Below are positions 10,183 through 20,302 of a stretch of DNA of 64,000 bases, one piece after another. The notes under the pieces were generated by a model, which worked only from the letters and a program-made list of their open reading frames with translations, did not search any database and was not told the origin of the DNA. The first letter of the stretch is position 1, and each line of letters begins with the position of its first letter. The stretch covers positions 10,254,625-10,318,624 of the forward strand of contig OZ020624.1 in NCBI GenBank assembly GCA_963971575.1, read 5' to 3'. This DNA comes from Liopterus haemorrhoidalis. Lineage: Eukaryota; Arthropoda; Insecta; Coleoptera; Dytiscidae. Position numbers and translations under genes: made by a program.

Positions 10183-13100
10183 CTGGTCCACTAATCCAGT
10201 GGAACTGTAACGGTGTATTTCAGCGCTACGAAGAACTGCGACTGTTACTCTCCAATTTAGCGCCTTCGTGTGTTTGTCTGCAGGAAACAAATTTCACGGA
10301 AACCGACACATTCTCTCCTCGAGGATACTCCGTGTTTCGCACGGATTTCCTTACGGGGGCAAGAGCATGTGACGGCGTGGCAATTCTCGTTAGAGACACA
10401 TTGTACCACGATCCTGTAGACATTGACACTGAGTTGCAGGTCGTAGCAGTTCGTGTTGCACTTCCCCTCCAGGTGACGATTTGTTCTATCTACCTTCCCC
10501 CTGGTGTTCGAACTGACATCCGAGATGTCGTGAACATCATCGATCAACTCCCACCACCCTTCATACTACTAGGCGATTTTAACGCCTACAATGTATGTTG
10601 GGGATCGGTGCGGACCGATCGACGGGGACGTCACCTGGAGACTATGTTGAACGATTTGAGTTTGAGCTTTTTGAACGACGGCAGACCCACGCACTTCTGT
10701 GCAGCAACGGGTACATTCAGTGCCATAGATCTTAGCGTCGTTTCAGGAGCCATCGCTCCGTTGTTCAAATGGGACGTGCATCACGACCTGTGCGGTAGTG
10801 ATCACTTTCCAATCTTCTTAAGGCCTCTGTTCAATACTGTTACCGAATCCCGCTGGCCACAGTGGGTTCTTCGGAAAGCAGATTGGACCAAGTTCGCAGA
10901 ATCATTCTCTCACGAGGATATTCCGAACTTGAGCGTAGACGAAGAGGTGAATCATTTCACGGATTCCATCACGAGCGCGGCTGAAAGCAGCATACCGCTG
11001 TCATCCACTCAGCCCCGTCGAGTTCCCGTTCCCTGGTGGAACGAGGAATGCGACTTTGCGCTACGTGAAAGGAGACACCTCTTCAATACATTCCGTCGTT
11101 GTCCAACAGAGACAAACATGATAGCCTTCCAACGAGCGAAAGCTCGTGCTAAGAGGATTGTGAAAGAAAGCAAGCGCGAATCATGGCGCAAATACGTATG
11201 CACCGTTACAGTTGCCACTCCAGTGGCCAAAGTTTGGGAGAAGGTCCGGAAAATATCCGGTCTAAATACAGCTACAGCCATTGCTGGTCTATCGATAAAT
11301 GGTAACGTAGTTACCTCAGCGGTCGAAATTGCTAACACTTTGGCATCTAATTTTGCGTTCAATTCTAGCTCTGAACATTATTCACCCGAGTTTCTAACTC
11401 GTAAAGCAGGCCTCGAATCTATACCTCTAAATTTCTTTTCTAGGAATGACGAGGTATACAACCTGCTTTTCTCTCGTGAAGAGCTAGATAGCGCGATGTC
11501 AAAGTGTAAGGATAGCTCTCCTGGTCCAGATGCAATACATTATCGTATGAGCCGAAATCTTCCGGAATCATCTAAGTCTAGGCTTTTGAATGTCTATAAC
11601 AGGATATGGACTGAGGGCAAGTGCCCGACCAAGTGGAAGGAATCTCATATAATTCCTATCCCCAAAGTCGGGAAAGATAAACACTTGCCCTCTAGCTATA
11701 GACCAATATCACTGACCAGTTGTCTCTGCAAGCTCATGGAGCGAATGATCAGCAAGCGTCTGATTTTGTTTTTAGAATCAAACGACTTGCTGGCCAACAC
11801 ACAGTGCGGCTTTCGCCGTCACCGCTCAACAGCAGATCATCTGGTCAGACTAGAGACAGCTATCAGGAATGCTTTCGTTGAAAACAAACACCTGGTAGCT
11901 GTGTTTTTCGATATTGAGAAAGCCTATGACACTGCATGGATTTATGGTATTCTCCGTACTCTGCATTCCTGGGGTCTCCGGGGACGCTTGATGTTCTTTA
12001 TAAAAGACTTCATGTCGAACCGGCGCTTCAGGGTGCGGATCGGAAATACCTTGTCACAAATGTTCGCACTGGACAATGGGGTCCCACAGGGCTCCATACT
12101 GAGCGTTACGCTATTTTTAATTGCCATTAACGGTGCAGCTTCATGTATTCGATTACCTGTACAGAGTTCGATATTTGTCGACGACATTGGTATCTTTGTC
12201 GCCGGACAAAAGACTAGTACAATCGAACGTCAGCTTCAGCTGACTATCAATCGTCTCGATACATGGGCAATCGAAAATGGCTTTAAATTCTCGACCAGCA
12301 AAACTGTATGTGTCCATTTTAGTAGGAAAAGGGGTGTACATCCCAATCCTACACTCACACTAAATGGAGCACAGTTACCATTTGCCGATACTGCCAGATT
12401 TCTGGGTCTCGTGTTCGATAGCCGTCTATCTTGGCGGGCACATTTTTTGTCCGTCAAGAAAAAATGCCAAAAGTCGCTCAATTTGTTGCGGGTCCTCAGT
12501 CACAAGACATGGGGTGCAGACCGCACTGTCATGTTGCGTTTATATCGTTCTCTAGTGCGCTCTAAGCTGGACTATGGATGTCTAGCTTATGGTTCAGCTA
12601 AACACCAAGAGATAAGAATTCTTGACACTGTACATCACACTGGGGTTAGATTGGCCACAGGTGCATTTCGCACCAGTCCAATACTAAGCCTGCTGTGTGA
12701 AGCAGGCGAACCGTCACTGTACAATCGTCGTAAAATTCTATCCTTGCGGTATATGGCTGCACTCAGTGCCAAGCCAGATCATCCCGCGTATGATCCTATT
12801 CTACAAAATAGGCATACAGAAATATATGACAGAAAACCAAGAGCCAATAGGCCTTTTGGTCTGAGGACTTTCGACATTTTGGGCGATATTGATTTTAATA
12901 TGCCTGAAATGGCAAGTTTCGTTTTGTGTGCTGTTCCACCATGGACGCTACCGCGTCCACTTGTGAACCTCACATTAATTAGGTTTGATAAAGATACCAA
13001 CATGAGTTACAAAGAAGAGGATACTGTCATTTTTACTGACGGATCAAAATCCGGAACCAGGGTTGGCTGTGCGTTCGTTGTTTTGAATCCACGCCAACAG

Positions 13101-13838
13101 TTTCAGTACCGTCTGCACTCCATAACGAGTGTGTACACTGCTGAGCTGTACGCTATTTTCAAGGCCCTGTGTTTTGTTTCGTCAGAGCAAAGTCGGTCAA
13201 GTGTTATCTTGACGGACTCGCTGAGCGCTCTGAACAGTATCCAAGATCCAGATCCAGTGCATCCTCTTGTACTAAAGATCCGGTTGCTACTCCACAACCT
13301 GAATGCTCAGAATGTGAGGGTAGAGCTGTTTTGGATACCGGGACATGTTGGTATTAAAGGCAACGAAGCGGCAGATGCAGCTGCAAAAGCCGCCTCTCAC
13401 AGACCTATGATTGATGTGAGTTTCGTTTTTCCAGATGACGCAAAGAGTCATCTGACATATCTGGTTTTAGACATGTGGCAACATGAGTGGAGCCGCACAC
13501 AGAACGTTAAGTTACGAGAGATTAAGGGAGACGTTAAACCATGGGGTTCTTCCTGCAGGATTAACCGCAGGGAGGAAATCGCCATCACACGCCTTCGTAT
13601 AGGTCACTGTTGGTGGACCCATGGACACCTCCTTCGAGGTGAAGAGTCCCCTGTCTGTGAGACGTGTAACACAGATTTGTCTGTGTTACACATTTTAACC
13701 GAATGTGTACAGTTCGAGGATGTCAGGGAGAGGTTAGGCCTGTGCTATGACCTGTCAGTTGCCTTAGGTGACGACAGAGTACTCATGGACAGGCTGATAC
13801 TCTTCCTGAGAGAATCGAAAGTACTGTTTTATGTGTGA
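10179..13838 (+). CDS. LINE ORF2 polyprotein: AP endonuclease, RT, RNase H, zinc finger
   Basis: The 1219-residue protein carries all activities for target-primed reverse transcription. The AP-like endonuclease occupies about residues 1-215 (IQWNCNG, LQETNF, GDFNAYNVCWGS, SDHFPIF). The RT follows at about 460-760 with IPIPKVGKDKHLPSSYRPIS, FFDIEKAYDTAW, NGVPQGSIL and the catalytic FVDD at 666-669. RNase H lies near 950-1075 (FTDGSKSG with Asp ~954, AELYAIFKAL, LTDSLSAL, GNEAADAAAK). The C-terminus has a CX2CX7HX4C finger (CETCNTDLSVLHILTEC). RNase H in this position separates the I group from most Jockey and CR1 elements. The start ATG overlaps the ORF1 stop, suggesting translational coupling. 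No lesion is visible. Confidence 0.93.
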   Translation: MTGPLIQWNCNGVFQRYEELRLLLSNLAPSCVCLQETNFTETDTFSPRGYSVFRTDFLTGARACDGVAILVRDTLYHDPVDIDTELQVVAVRVALPLQVTICSIYLPPGVRTDIRDVVNIIDQLPPPFILLGDFNAYNVCWGSVRTDRRGRHLETMLNDLSLSFLNDGRPTHFCAATGTFSAIDLSVVSGAIAPLFKWDVHHDLCGSDHFPIFLRPLFNTVTESRWPQWVLRKADWTKFAESFSHEDIPNLSVDEEVNHFTDSITSAAESSIPLSSTQPRRVPVPWWNEECDFALRERRHLFNTFRRCPTETNMIAFQRAKARAKRIVKESKRESWRKYVCTVTVATPVAKVWEKVRKISGLNTATAIAGLSINGNVVTSAVEIANTLASNFAFNSSSEHYSPEFLTRKAGLESIPLNFFSRNDEVYNLLFSREELDSAMSKCKDSSPGPDAIHYRMSRNLPESSKSRLLNVYNRIWTEGKCPTKWKESHIIPIPKVGKDKHLPSSYRPISLTSCLCKLMERMISKRLILFLESNDLLANTQCGFRRHRSTADHLVRLETAIRNAFVENKHLVAVFFDIEKAYDTAWIYGILRTLHSWGLRGRLMFFIKDFMSNRRFRVRIGNTLSQMFALDNGVPQGSILSVTLFLIAINGAASCIRLPVQSSIFVDDIGIFVAGQKTSTIERQLQLTINRLDTWAIENGFKFSTSKTVCVHFSRKRGVHPNPTLTLNGAQLPFADTARFLGLVFDSRLSWRAHFLSVKKKCQKSLNLLRVLSHKTWGADRTVMLRLYRSLVRSKLDYGCLAYGSAKHQEIRILDTVHHTGVRLATGAFRTSPILSLLCEAGEPSLYNRRKILSLRYMAALSAKPDHPAYDPILQNRHTEIYDRKPRANRPFGLRTFDILGDIDFNMPEMASFVLCAVPPWTLPRPLVNLTLIRFDKDTNMSYKEEDTVIFTDGSKSGTRVGCAFVVLNPRQQFQYRLHSITSVYTAELYAIFKALCFVSSEQSRSSVILTDSLSALNSIQDPDPVHPLVLKIRLLLHNLNAQNVRVELFWIPGHVGIKGNEAADAAAKAASHRPMIDVSFVFPDDAKSHLTYLVLDMWQHEWSRTQNVKLREIKGDVKPWGSSCRINRREEIAITRLRIGHCWWTHGHLLRGEESPVCETCNTDLSVLHILTECVQFEDVRERLGLCYDLSVALGDDRVLMDRLILFLRESKVLFYV

Positions 13839-14101
13839 AGTCTTGCACCTTATTTTAATGTGTTTCTATTTATTGACTGTGATATTCGATGGTAATTGGC
13901 CCCTTTACAGCCTCTTACCATCACCCTGAGTCTGTTCAAATTTTCGAACAGACTTTTTATATTATTTATTTGTGTTTGTCAGTCCAAGATTTCTTTTATT
14001 GAGTATGCGTATTTTTAATGATTTTATTTATTTATTTATTTATTTATTGTCTAAATTTTTATTTTTAATATATAGTCTAGTCATTTAGATGGGCTGCGTT
14101 A

Positions 14102-14159
14102 GGCGCAAATAGCCTTTGTTGCTGTGCGCCAAAAATTTCAACTAACTAACTAACTAACT
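14102..14159 (+). other. LINE 3' terminal hairpin and AACT tail
   Basis: GGCGCA (14102-14107) and TGCGCC (14125-14130) form a 6-bp stem enclosing a shorter AGC/GCT stem. The hairpin is followed by AAAAATTTCAACTAACTAAC and repeats of AACT. The same hairpin and tail occur at 24844-24872 (minus), 32180-32208 and 49952-49980. The loop varies while the stem is kept, so this is probably the 3' structure recognised by the element's RT; that role is inferred from other LINEs. Confidence 0.75.
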
Positions 14160-14837
14160 AAATTTTACTATCTTATTTACGTTCATAATTACCATTATTA
14201 TTGTATTAAATATATTTTATTATGTATATTATCAAAAGTTTTACAATTAAAAAAGAAATACATATATATTTAATGATCCATATACATTAATATAACAGAT
14301 AAATAAGGAATTTAAATAAATAATTCTAAATAAAAGGTGTAAGCTATTTATTTTTGAAACACAAAATTATACACAACATTAAATATTATTTTAAACACAA
14401 CATTATAATTACTAATTACAAACACTGTATTAATAAAATTGGAGGCTATACCTGTTTTTTATTTTTTCGGCCTCATATTTGGTTTCTACACATTTCAGAT
14501 CATTATAAGACAATATCCGCAAAAAATCAATTTTTGTCCGTCTTCCCGAGATGTACAATGTATGTATCAAATACAGTATAAGATGACCAAAATTGGAAAA
14601 AAAACTCTATTATTTGAACCATGTATTTGAAAATTAACAAGCTTAAATGCGTATTACTTCAACACCAACTGTCATGTGTTTGACAGCTAATGGCGGCTGA
14701 TCGACAGCTAGAACACGAAGTTTCTGATCGTTTGAAGTCGGGTGTAATCGTAATTTATTTTGCACTATGTCACCATCTACCAATATACCAGAAAACTAAA
14801 ACTCGAGCCAAGGTTACATACCAGTGGCACCCGGCTG

Positions 14838-14908
14838 GATGTCTCGTACCATGGTGATGATGTGACTGTGTCATCTTCATGTCATTACCATAGTGATGAC
14901 TCCATGCA
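14838..14908 (-). repeat. 5' LTR of gypsy element, distal part with 8-bp TSD
   Basis: This 71-bp piece begins with the duplicated GATGTCTC and matches 2169-2232 of the intact LTR, ending (as the minus-strand start) TGCATGGAG. It is the missing half of the LTR broken at 7936 and marks the 5' boundary of the gypsy element. Confidence 0.87.
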
Positions 14909-14940
14909 ACAACACGCTTATAATTTATTTATGTTTTTTT

Positions 14941-16082
14941 GATTTAGAGCCCAATATTCATTTCCGTATAATAACGTACTCCATAAGTAACAACTGATCA
15001 CACGATTTTTATTTTTTAAGCTGATATTTTTATTTGTTAACAAATATTTTAATTTACCAAACGCAGTTTTTGTTAAAGCTATTCTTGTATTTATATCAGC
15101 GTCACTTTTCCCATCTTATGTTATATACTTTCCAGATACCTACATTTCTTCACTCTATTTATGACTCCATTGTTTATAATTAGATTTCCTTGATCACTAG
15201 GACGTTTCTTGCTAATTACCATGTATAATGATTTATCTGGATTTAACTTTAGTCCTATTTCCTCACTTAGTTCTTGAACTGTAATTACTATTAGTGTTAG
15301 ATCTTCTTGGCTTTCCGCGATTAGCAATGTATCATCTACGTATCTTATAATATTAACCCTTTTTCGACCTATACTAACTCCGCCCATATTTTCTATTTCC
15401 CCAAAAATTCTTTCTGTATAGATATTGAATAGGTCAGGTGACATGATACAACCTTGCCTAACTCCCTTTTCTATTTTAATGTAATCAGACCTTGTATTTT
15501 CTATTCTGATAGCAGATTCTTGCATCCAATAAACGTTCGAGATTATTCTAATATCTTTGTCATCAACGTTGAGCTGTTGCAATATTTTTATTAGTTTCAC
15601 ATGCTGCATACTATCGAAAGCTTTGCTATAGTCAATGAAGCAGACATGTATTTCTGTGCTGATTTCTAAATTTCTTTCTATTAACGTTTTAAATATAAAT
15701 AGAGCATTTCGAGTTCCTCTTCCGGACATGAAACCATTCTGTCTTAGAAATTTCAGTGCAAATTTTATATTTTTTTCTTTCCAATACAATTTTGAGCAAT
15801 ATTATCGTTGTATGACTAATTAAACTTATTGTTCTGTAATGATCACATGCTGTTGCATTACTTTTCTTTGGTAATGGTATGAATGTTGATCTATTCAACT
15901 CTGTTGGAATTTTTCCCGAATCATATATTTTATTCAGTAACTTGGTGAACAAATCGATGCCTCCATGTCACAAAATTTTAATCATATCTATACTTACATT
16001 GTCTGGTCCTGAAGCTTTAATTTTTCGCATACATTTAAATGCTTTACTGACTTCTTCTGTTGTGATATTCGGTCCTACGTTA
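14941..16082 (-). pseudogene. RTE-like LINE reverse transcriptase fragment
   Basis: The minus strand encodes an RT with GFMSGRGTRNALFIF, CFIDYSKAFDSMQHVKLI, KGVRQGCIMSPDLFNIY and YVDDTLLIAES, the order seen in the common insect 'endonuclease-reverse transcriptase' LINEs. Upstream it reads AFKCMRKIKASGPDNV-type thumb/linker sequence near 16000. Downstream, after a frameshift near 15121, a GKSDADINTRIALTKTAFG block continues to 14945. Several shifts and stops make it inactive. It abuts the inverted endonuclease part at ~16085. Confidence 0.85.
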
Positions 16083-16089
16083 CCTTTTT

Positions 16090-16795
16090 TTCTACAACAG
16101 ACCATTCAAAGGAAGAGATTGATAAATTTTATGAAAAACTAGATAGTGCAATAGCTCAATGTAAGAATCGTGAAATTGTAATCATTATGGGAGATCTAAA
16201 TGCAAAAATAGGAGAACGTAAAGTTGATGATATAGTAGGCTAATATGGAATAGGATGCAGAAATGATCGAGGAGAAAAATGGATCGAATGGTGCAAAGTC
16301 AACGGTCAAGTAATTATGAACTCATGGTTTTAGCACCCCATAAGAAGATTGTGGACTTGGATAAGTCAAACAGGGAAAACTTAGAATCAAATAGACTTTA
16401 TAACAATTAATAGAAGATACAGAATTGTTATTAAAAATACCCGGACATATCAAGAAGCGGACTGCAACTCTGATCACATTCTACTTGTAAGTGAAGTTTT
16501 AATCAAACTCAAAAAATTAACATCTAACAGTCAAAAAAATAAAGAAAAATGGAGGTATGATGAAGTAGAGGCTAAGATGGAGATTAAAGAAAAAATAAAT
16601 GATATCATTAGTGAGGAAAAGATACAATATTCGGATGATGTAGAGGAAATGTGGGTACAAACTAAAAACCTGATTTTTGCTGCAATGGAAAAGTTTGTAC
16701 CAAAATCAACCAATATAAAAGAAGATAAGGAATGGATAACTCTGGAAATAAAACAACTATCTAAAGACAGAAGACGGGAAAAATCGATTCAGTAA
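16090..16795 (+). pseudogene. Endonuclease part of the same LINE, inverted
   Basis: The plus strand encodes the C-terminal half of an AP endonuclease (GDLNAKIGERKVDDIVG, YGIGCRNDRGEKW, QIDFITINRRYR, ADCNSDH) and a linker to codon 16793. Single stops occur, for example after DDIVG. It belongs to the same LINE type as the adjacent minus-strand RT, but points the other way. Seen from the minus strand the order is inverted endonuclease then forward RT with a short missing segment, the pattern left by twin priming. Confidence 0.78.
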
Positions 16796-16932
16796 CTTTT
16801 TTAAACTACCTAAATCGTTTGAATGTGTCACCCAATTTTTTTTATAGAAAACCACGGATTTGAATAGTGTTGCTGCTTTTTCGTAAATTGGTTCCTTAGC
16901 AACAGATTCAGGTTGTCTCTGTAAAAAATTGT

Positions 16933-16964
16933 AAACCGACCTATCTTACAATCGAGGTCGGTTT
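16933..16964. other. Perfect 10-bp-stem hairpin
   Basis: AAACCGACCT (16933-16942) and AGGTCGGTTT (16955-16964) are perfect inverted repeats around a 12-nt loop, in a gene-free stretch (16796-17220). No function can be assigned; it may be the end of a small inverted-repeat element. Confidence 0.45.
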
Positions 16965-17451
16965 TCCACAAAGGGCTATTCCTGCAGCATTAGGAATTTT
17001 GGCAGGTATCTCTTACCGAAACGACTGCAGAATTTATTTCTCTGAACACGAATTTATAACTCTGCCTTATCTTCATATTTTAAATTCTTTATTGTTTATA
17101 CAAGTTATATGTTCAAACCAAAGATTTGTGTTTTTAAAAACTATTTATTTTAATTTCAAGTACAATTTACTATGATCTTCGTTAAGTAAGATATTTTTAT
17201 TTTACATTTAATCTAATGTCTAAAGGTGCGTACTGACTTGAGCATTTGTACGCGCACGGATTATGTGCGCGCACAAATGCTCAGGTGAGTACGAGGTACA
17301 ATTTGTGTGCGCGTACAGTAATCCTCCCACGAATGCTCTCCGTAGCTTGTCGGTCCCACCGATAAGATCAAAGAACTTGTGCGCTCAGTGTGTACGGGTT
17401 TATGCAGTCATATAATTGTGCGCGTAAATTTAAGTAAATAACAGTAAATAT

Positions 17452-18269
17452 TCAACATGGAATGAAGTAAAAGGGTTTTGCATGCTGGTAAACGAATCCC
17501 CAGTTGCAAAATAGTGGGGTTATGGCTAATCGTTCTTTCGCGGGAACAGCCCTTATATATGTTGTCTTTCTCCCAATTTTGTGACCAACTTTATTAACGA
17601 GTAGTTCAAAATCTGCCGCTGACATTAGAACAAAATTTTGAAATTGTCCACTAACCTCTTGCATTTGCAGTTCTGCTAGCAAACTTGAACGATTGTATAT
17701 TTCCCTGTTTCTATATAGTTGTGTCATCCACCACCGTTTGTTTTGTTTTTCTTTTTTTTTTACTAAGTATACTATGGCCACATTCAGCAGACTCACCAGT
17801 GAGTTACCGGTTGGTAAATTTTTTCCTGTATGCATACGTTGATTTACCGGTGAGTTACCGTTCTTACTCACCGGTCGCCATTTTATTAACCGGATTTCAT
17901 TGACGATTAGTTGCTCACCGGTGGACATTTTGACAATTATATTTGTTGTAACAAAGAATCAAGCACAAAGCAAGTAAAAAATTATGGAATTGAGTATTAA
18001 GTCAGTTTACTTAGATACTGAGGAGACGTATATAAAGCACATGTACTCTTAAAATTACTGTAAAAGCTTACATTCAAAATTTACTGTCATTACAATCTGT
18101 CATTGCTTAGATATTGTAGTTTTCATATACGTCGTTCGACAACGCTGCCAAAAAATGTGCATTTAGTCAAATTCACCGGTAAGTTTGTACCGGTAAGTCA
18201 CCGATGAGTCTGCTGAATGCGACCTATGTACGCTGCACTTGTTAAAGCAACAACATTACTTTCCGCCAT
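17452..18269 (-). pseudogene. PIF/Harbinger transposase N-terminal fragment, interrupted
   Basis: The minus-strand gene starts at the ATG at 18267-18269 (MAESNVVALTSAAYI) and is cut by a 447-bp insert. It resumes at ~17771 (VYLVKKKEKQNKRWW) and continues through SSLLAELQMQEVSGQFQNF, a MSAADFELLVNKVGHKIGRK block and PAKERLAIT, which are the standard N-terminal features of HARBI-type transposases. The frame then shifts and the DDE catalytic region is absent. Removing the insert and one CTATG repeat leaves the frame open. The apparent start inside the insert (MSTGEQL...) is an artefact of the insertion. Confidence 0.82.
17777..18223. mobile_element. 447-bp TIR element nested in the Harbinger transposase
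   Basis: Ends GCCACATTCAGCAGACTCA and, reverse-complemented from the right, GTCGCATTCAGCAGACTCA are inverted repeats that continue into copies of TTACCGGT. CTATG is duplicated at 17772-17776 and 18224-18228, and deleting the element plus one CTATG restores the host transposase frame. Internally it carries several ACCGGT-centred motifs. A 5-bp TSD with this TIR does not match a family I know well. Confidence 0.75.
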
Positions 18270-18443
18270 CGTTGACACTACTTACTTTAAATAAATATGT
18301 GCGTGGATATAGTGAAATACGCGGAGCGAGATTTTACGCGCACAAATTAGAAAGTTATGTGTGTAAATTTTTTTACCCGCACGAAAATCCGTGCGCGCAC
18401 ATAATCCGTGCGCGTACAAATGCTCAAGTCATTACGCACCTTT

Positions 18444-20302
18444 ATATGTGTTAAAACAGAGCTGTAACTGATAAAAATACATGGTTTATATATCAATAGA
18501 AAGGTGATATCTGCGTTTGGTCTTGCTCAGCAGTTTGTTGTCCTTTCCTGCGGGAACGTGTATGTAACATAAATTTAAGTGAACTTGACACATGAGCAGA
18601 GACGAAGCTACATTACCAGAATCCAAATCTATTCTAACTACATAAGTTTCATTCTCTCCCTCTTACCTTTTAAAGAATACATAACTGTACAAAAATAAAT
18701 TTCAGGATCATTTTCTGTATTCAGTAATGTGTATATATGTGTATAATATATATGCAACCCCGACTAACATTAGACTAACATTAGGGAGGTAATTTTGGTA
18801 TTATTTCATAAATAAAATTTCATAAATAAATTCAGTAAAATCATTCAATAGATTAGTAAAATTTTTAAAATATTAAATGATAAAATATAATCTATTTCTT
18901 AGAAAGGGTATTCAAGATAAGGGTAGACTTGTTTATTACTGTAGCTTGACACTTTTGAAAATATAACATGAAAAGTGAATCGTAAATTGTTTTGTCAAAA
19001 ATGTACGTCAACCATAAGCACATAAATAATAATTATTTTTTGTCTGAAATATAAATATTATGGTTGGGTTATATTCTAATGGGATACTTATCTTAAGTTA
19101 TCACCAATAAATTATGAATTTTAAAATAGTACAAGACGGACAGTCAATGGGGTGTTAAATGATATTTAACAGTTGGGCGATGTAAGCCACTCAGGGTGGT
19201 TCTCTTTTTAGCGAGTAGTTGATATTGACCCGTAGTATAGTTAAGACCATGTTTAATAGTTGATTTAACCCGTCGTATGATTAACACCATGTTTAAGAAT
19301 AGATTGTGAACCGTCATAACGATAAGTCATGTTTTAGCGTTGAGTCTAAAGAGTGAAGAAGTTAAGTCGAGTTTTAAGTAGAGTGAGATTTTGTTAACCA
19401 TGAGTTAGAGTCATTTAGAGAGTGTTTGGGCGAGTCGAGTTATAGTAACAAGTAATTCCGTATTTGCGTTAATGTAGAGTTCGTTAGTTTAGTGTAGTGT
19501 GTCTAGTGTGTGCGAATGTGTGTCACATTTGGATTTAGCTGTATCAACGTAATTGTAAGTCTAGTGTAATTAATGTAAATATTTAAACCGTAATCCTAAT
19601 TAAAGTAGATTAGCTAAAATGTGGAAATTAATTGAACAACCATTAATCCTTCCAAGAATCATAGCAACCAGCTAGCGAACTAATAGGGGGTGTCCAGACT
19701 TGATCCGCTCGCAAGTCACCGCTCAACCCATAATGTGAGGGAGTTGAGGGATGTACAGAGTAAGTACAAATGAAATAAATAAATCAGTCAACCGTCATTT
19801 TTATATTTAAATAATCATAGCCTTCCCACAAATTGTCAATAAACTTATATTATTATTATCATTACTAGTGCACCTGTTGCCAACTGTGTTGGCAAACAAA
19901 TCATTACCTTAATGTGGAACTTGCTCGACACCTCAGACTTCTTTCTGTAGCCATACGCCTAACTTCATCCAATTCAAATTGAATCAACTCTTCGCCCATT
20001 ATTAAAAACTGGACAAATAATGAGCATTAATCCGAATTATTAATTCATTAACTTTTTAAGATGGGAAAACGATTCATTTTCACTCAGTGCATTATATTTA
20101 TAATGTTAAAACTAAAAATGATTTGAGACGTTAAATTTAAAATATATTTATTAAAATTAATTTTCCATTTTCTTATATAATATGAAAAAACGCACACGGA
20201 TTAATACGCACACGGAAAAAAGCACACATGAAAAAATACACACACGGCAAAAAGGGCACACGGAAAATAGGCGTACTTACACTATATCTCAAATCAGGGG
20301 GT
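18444..20302. other. Gene-free AT-rich stretch with short repeats
   Basis: I find no coding region. A perfect 8-bp palindrome TGTTAAAT-GAT-ATTTAACA lies at 19153-19171. About three diverged ~45-bp units follow at 19217-19335 (GTTGAT...ACCCGT.GTAT.GTTAA.ACCATGTTTAA). The TGTTA start and the later AATAAA-rich part (to ~19850) could be a degraded LTR, but I cannot find a second copy or a TSD. Confidence 0.4.

Larger units (their letters stand above)
8054..14159 (+). mobile_element. Full-length I-like LINE with two intact ORFs (copy 1)
   Basis: The element is bounded by a perfect 13-bp duplication AAATTTTACTATC (8041-8053 and 14160-14172). It has a ~700-bp 5' UTR, ORF1 (gag-like, three CCHC knuckles), ORF2 (endonuclease, RT, RNase H, zinc finger), a 3' UTR with a conserved hairpin, and an AACT-repeat tail instead of poly(A). 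An RNase H domain in ORF2 and a WNCNG endonuclease start place it in the I group. Both frames are open over their whole length and the TSD is perfect, so this is a young copy that may still be competent. Three further copies occur at 24815-30703 (minus), 31520-32233 (plus) and 46205-49998 (rearranged). Confidence 0.92.
7937..14837. mobile_element. Unclassified insertion in the LTR, itself carrying a LINE
   Basis: The insert is bounded by the 8-bp duplication GATGTCTC. Its own sequence is the ~117 bp at 7937-8053 plus the ~665 bp at 14173-14837; the rest is the LINE. An 8-bp duplication is typical of hAT elements, but the ends (CACAGAACAC and, reverse-complemented, CAGCCGGGTG) match poorly, so I leave the class open. 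A similar phrase occurs near both ends (AATATACCAATGAACTAAA at 8001 and AATATACCAGAAAACTAAA at 14780), in direct orientation. It has no coding content outside the LINE; 14173-14640 is AT-rich filler. Confidence 0.6.
17222..18443. mobile_element. PIF/Harbinger DNA transposon, deletion derivative
   Basis: Near-perfect ~53-bp terminal inverted repeats start AAAGGTGCGTACTGACTTGA on the left (17222) and, reverse-complemented, AAAGGTGCGTAATGACTTGA on the right. They are rich in alternating GTGCGCGCAC. Flanking TAA/TTA fits the TWA target of PIF/Harbinger only imperfectly. The element holds the N-terminal part of a Harbinger transposase and a smaller nested element. Confidence 0.82.

Noticed and set aside
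12779..13297. Minus-strand ORFs opposite LINE ORF2
   Set aside because: Shadows of an intact, well-supported sense gene.
17685..17903. Plus-strand ORF over the Harbinger fragment
   Set aside because: Shadow of the minus-strand transposase and nested element.
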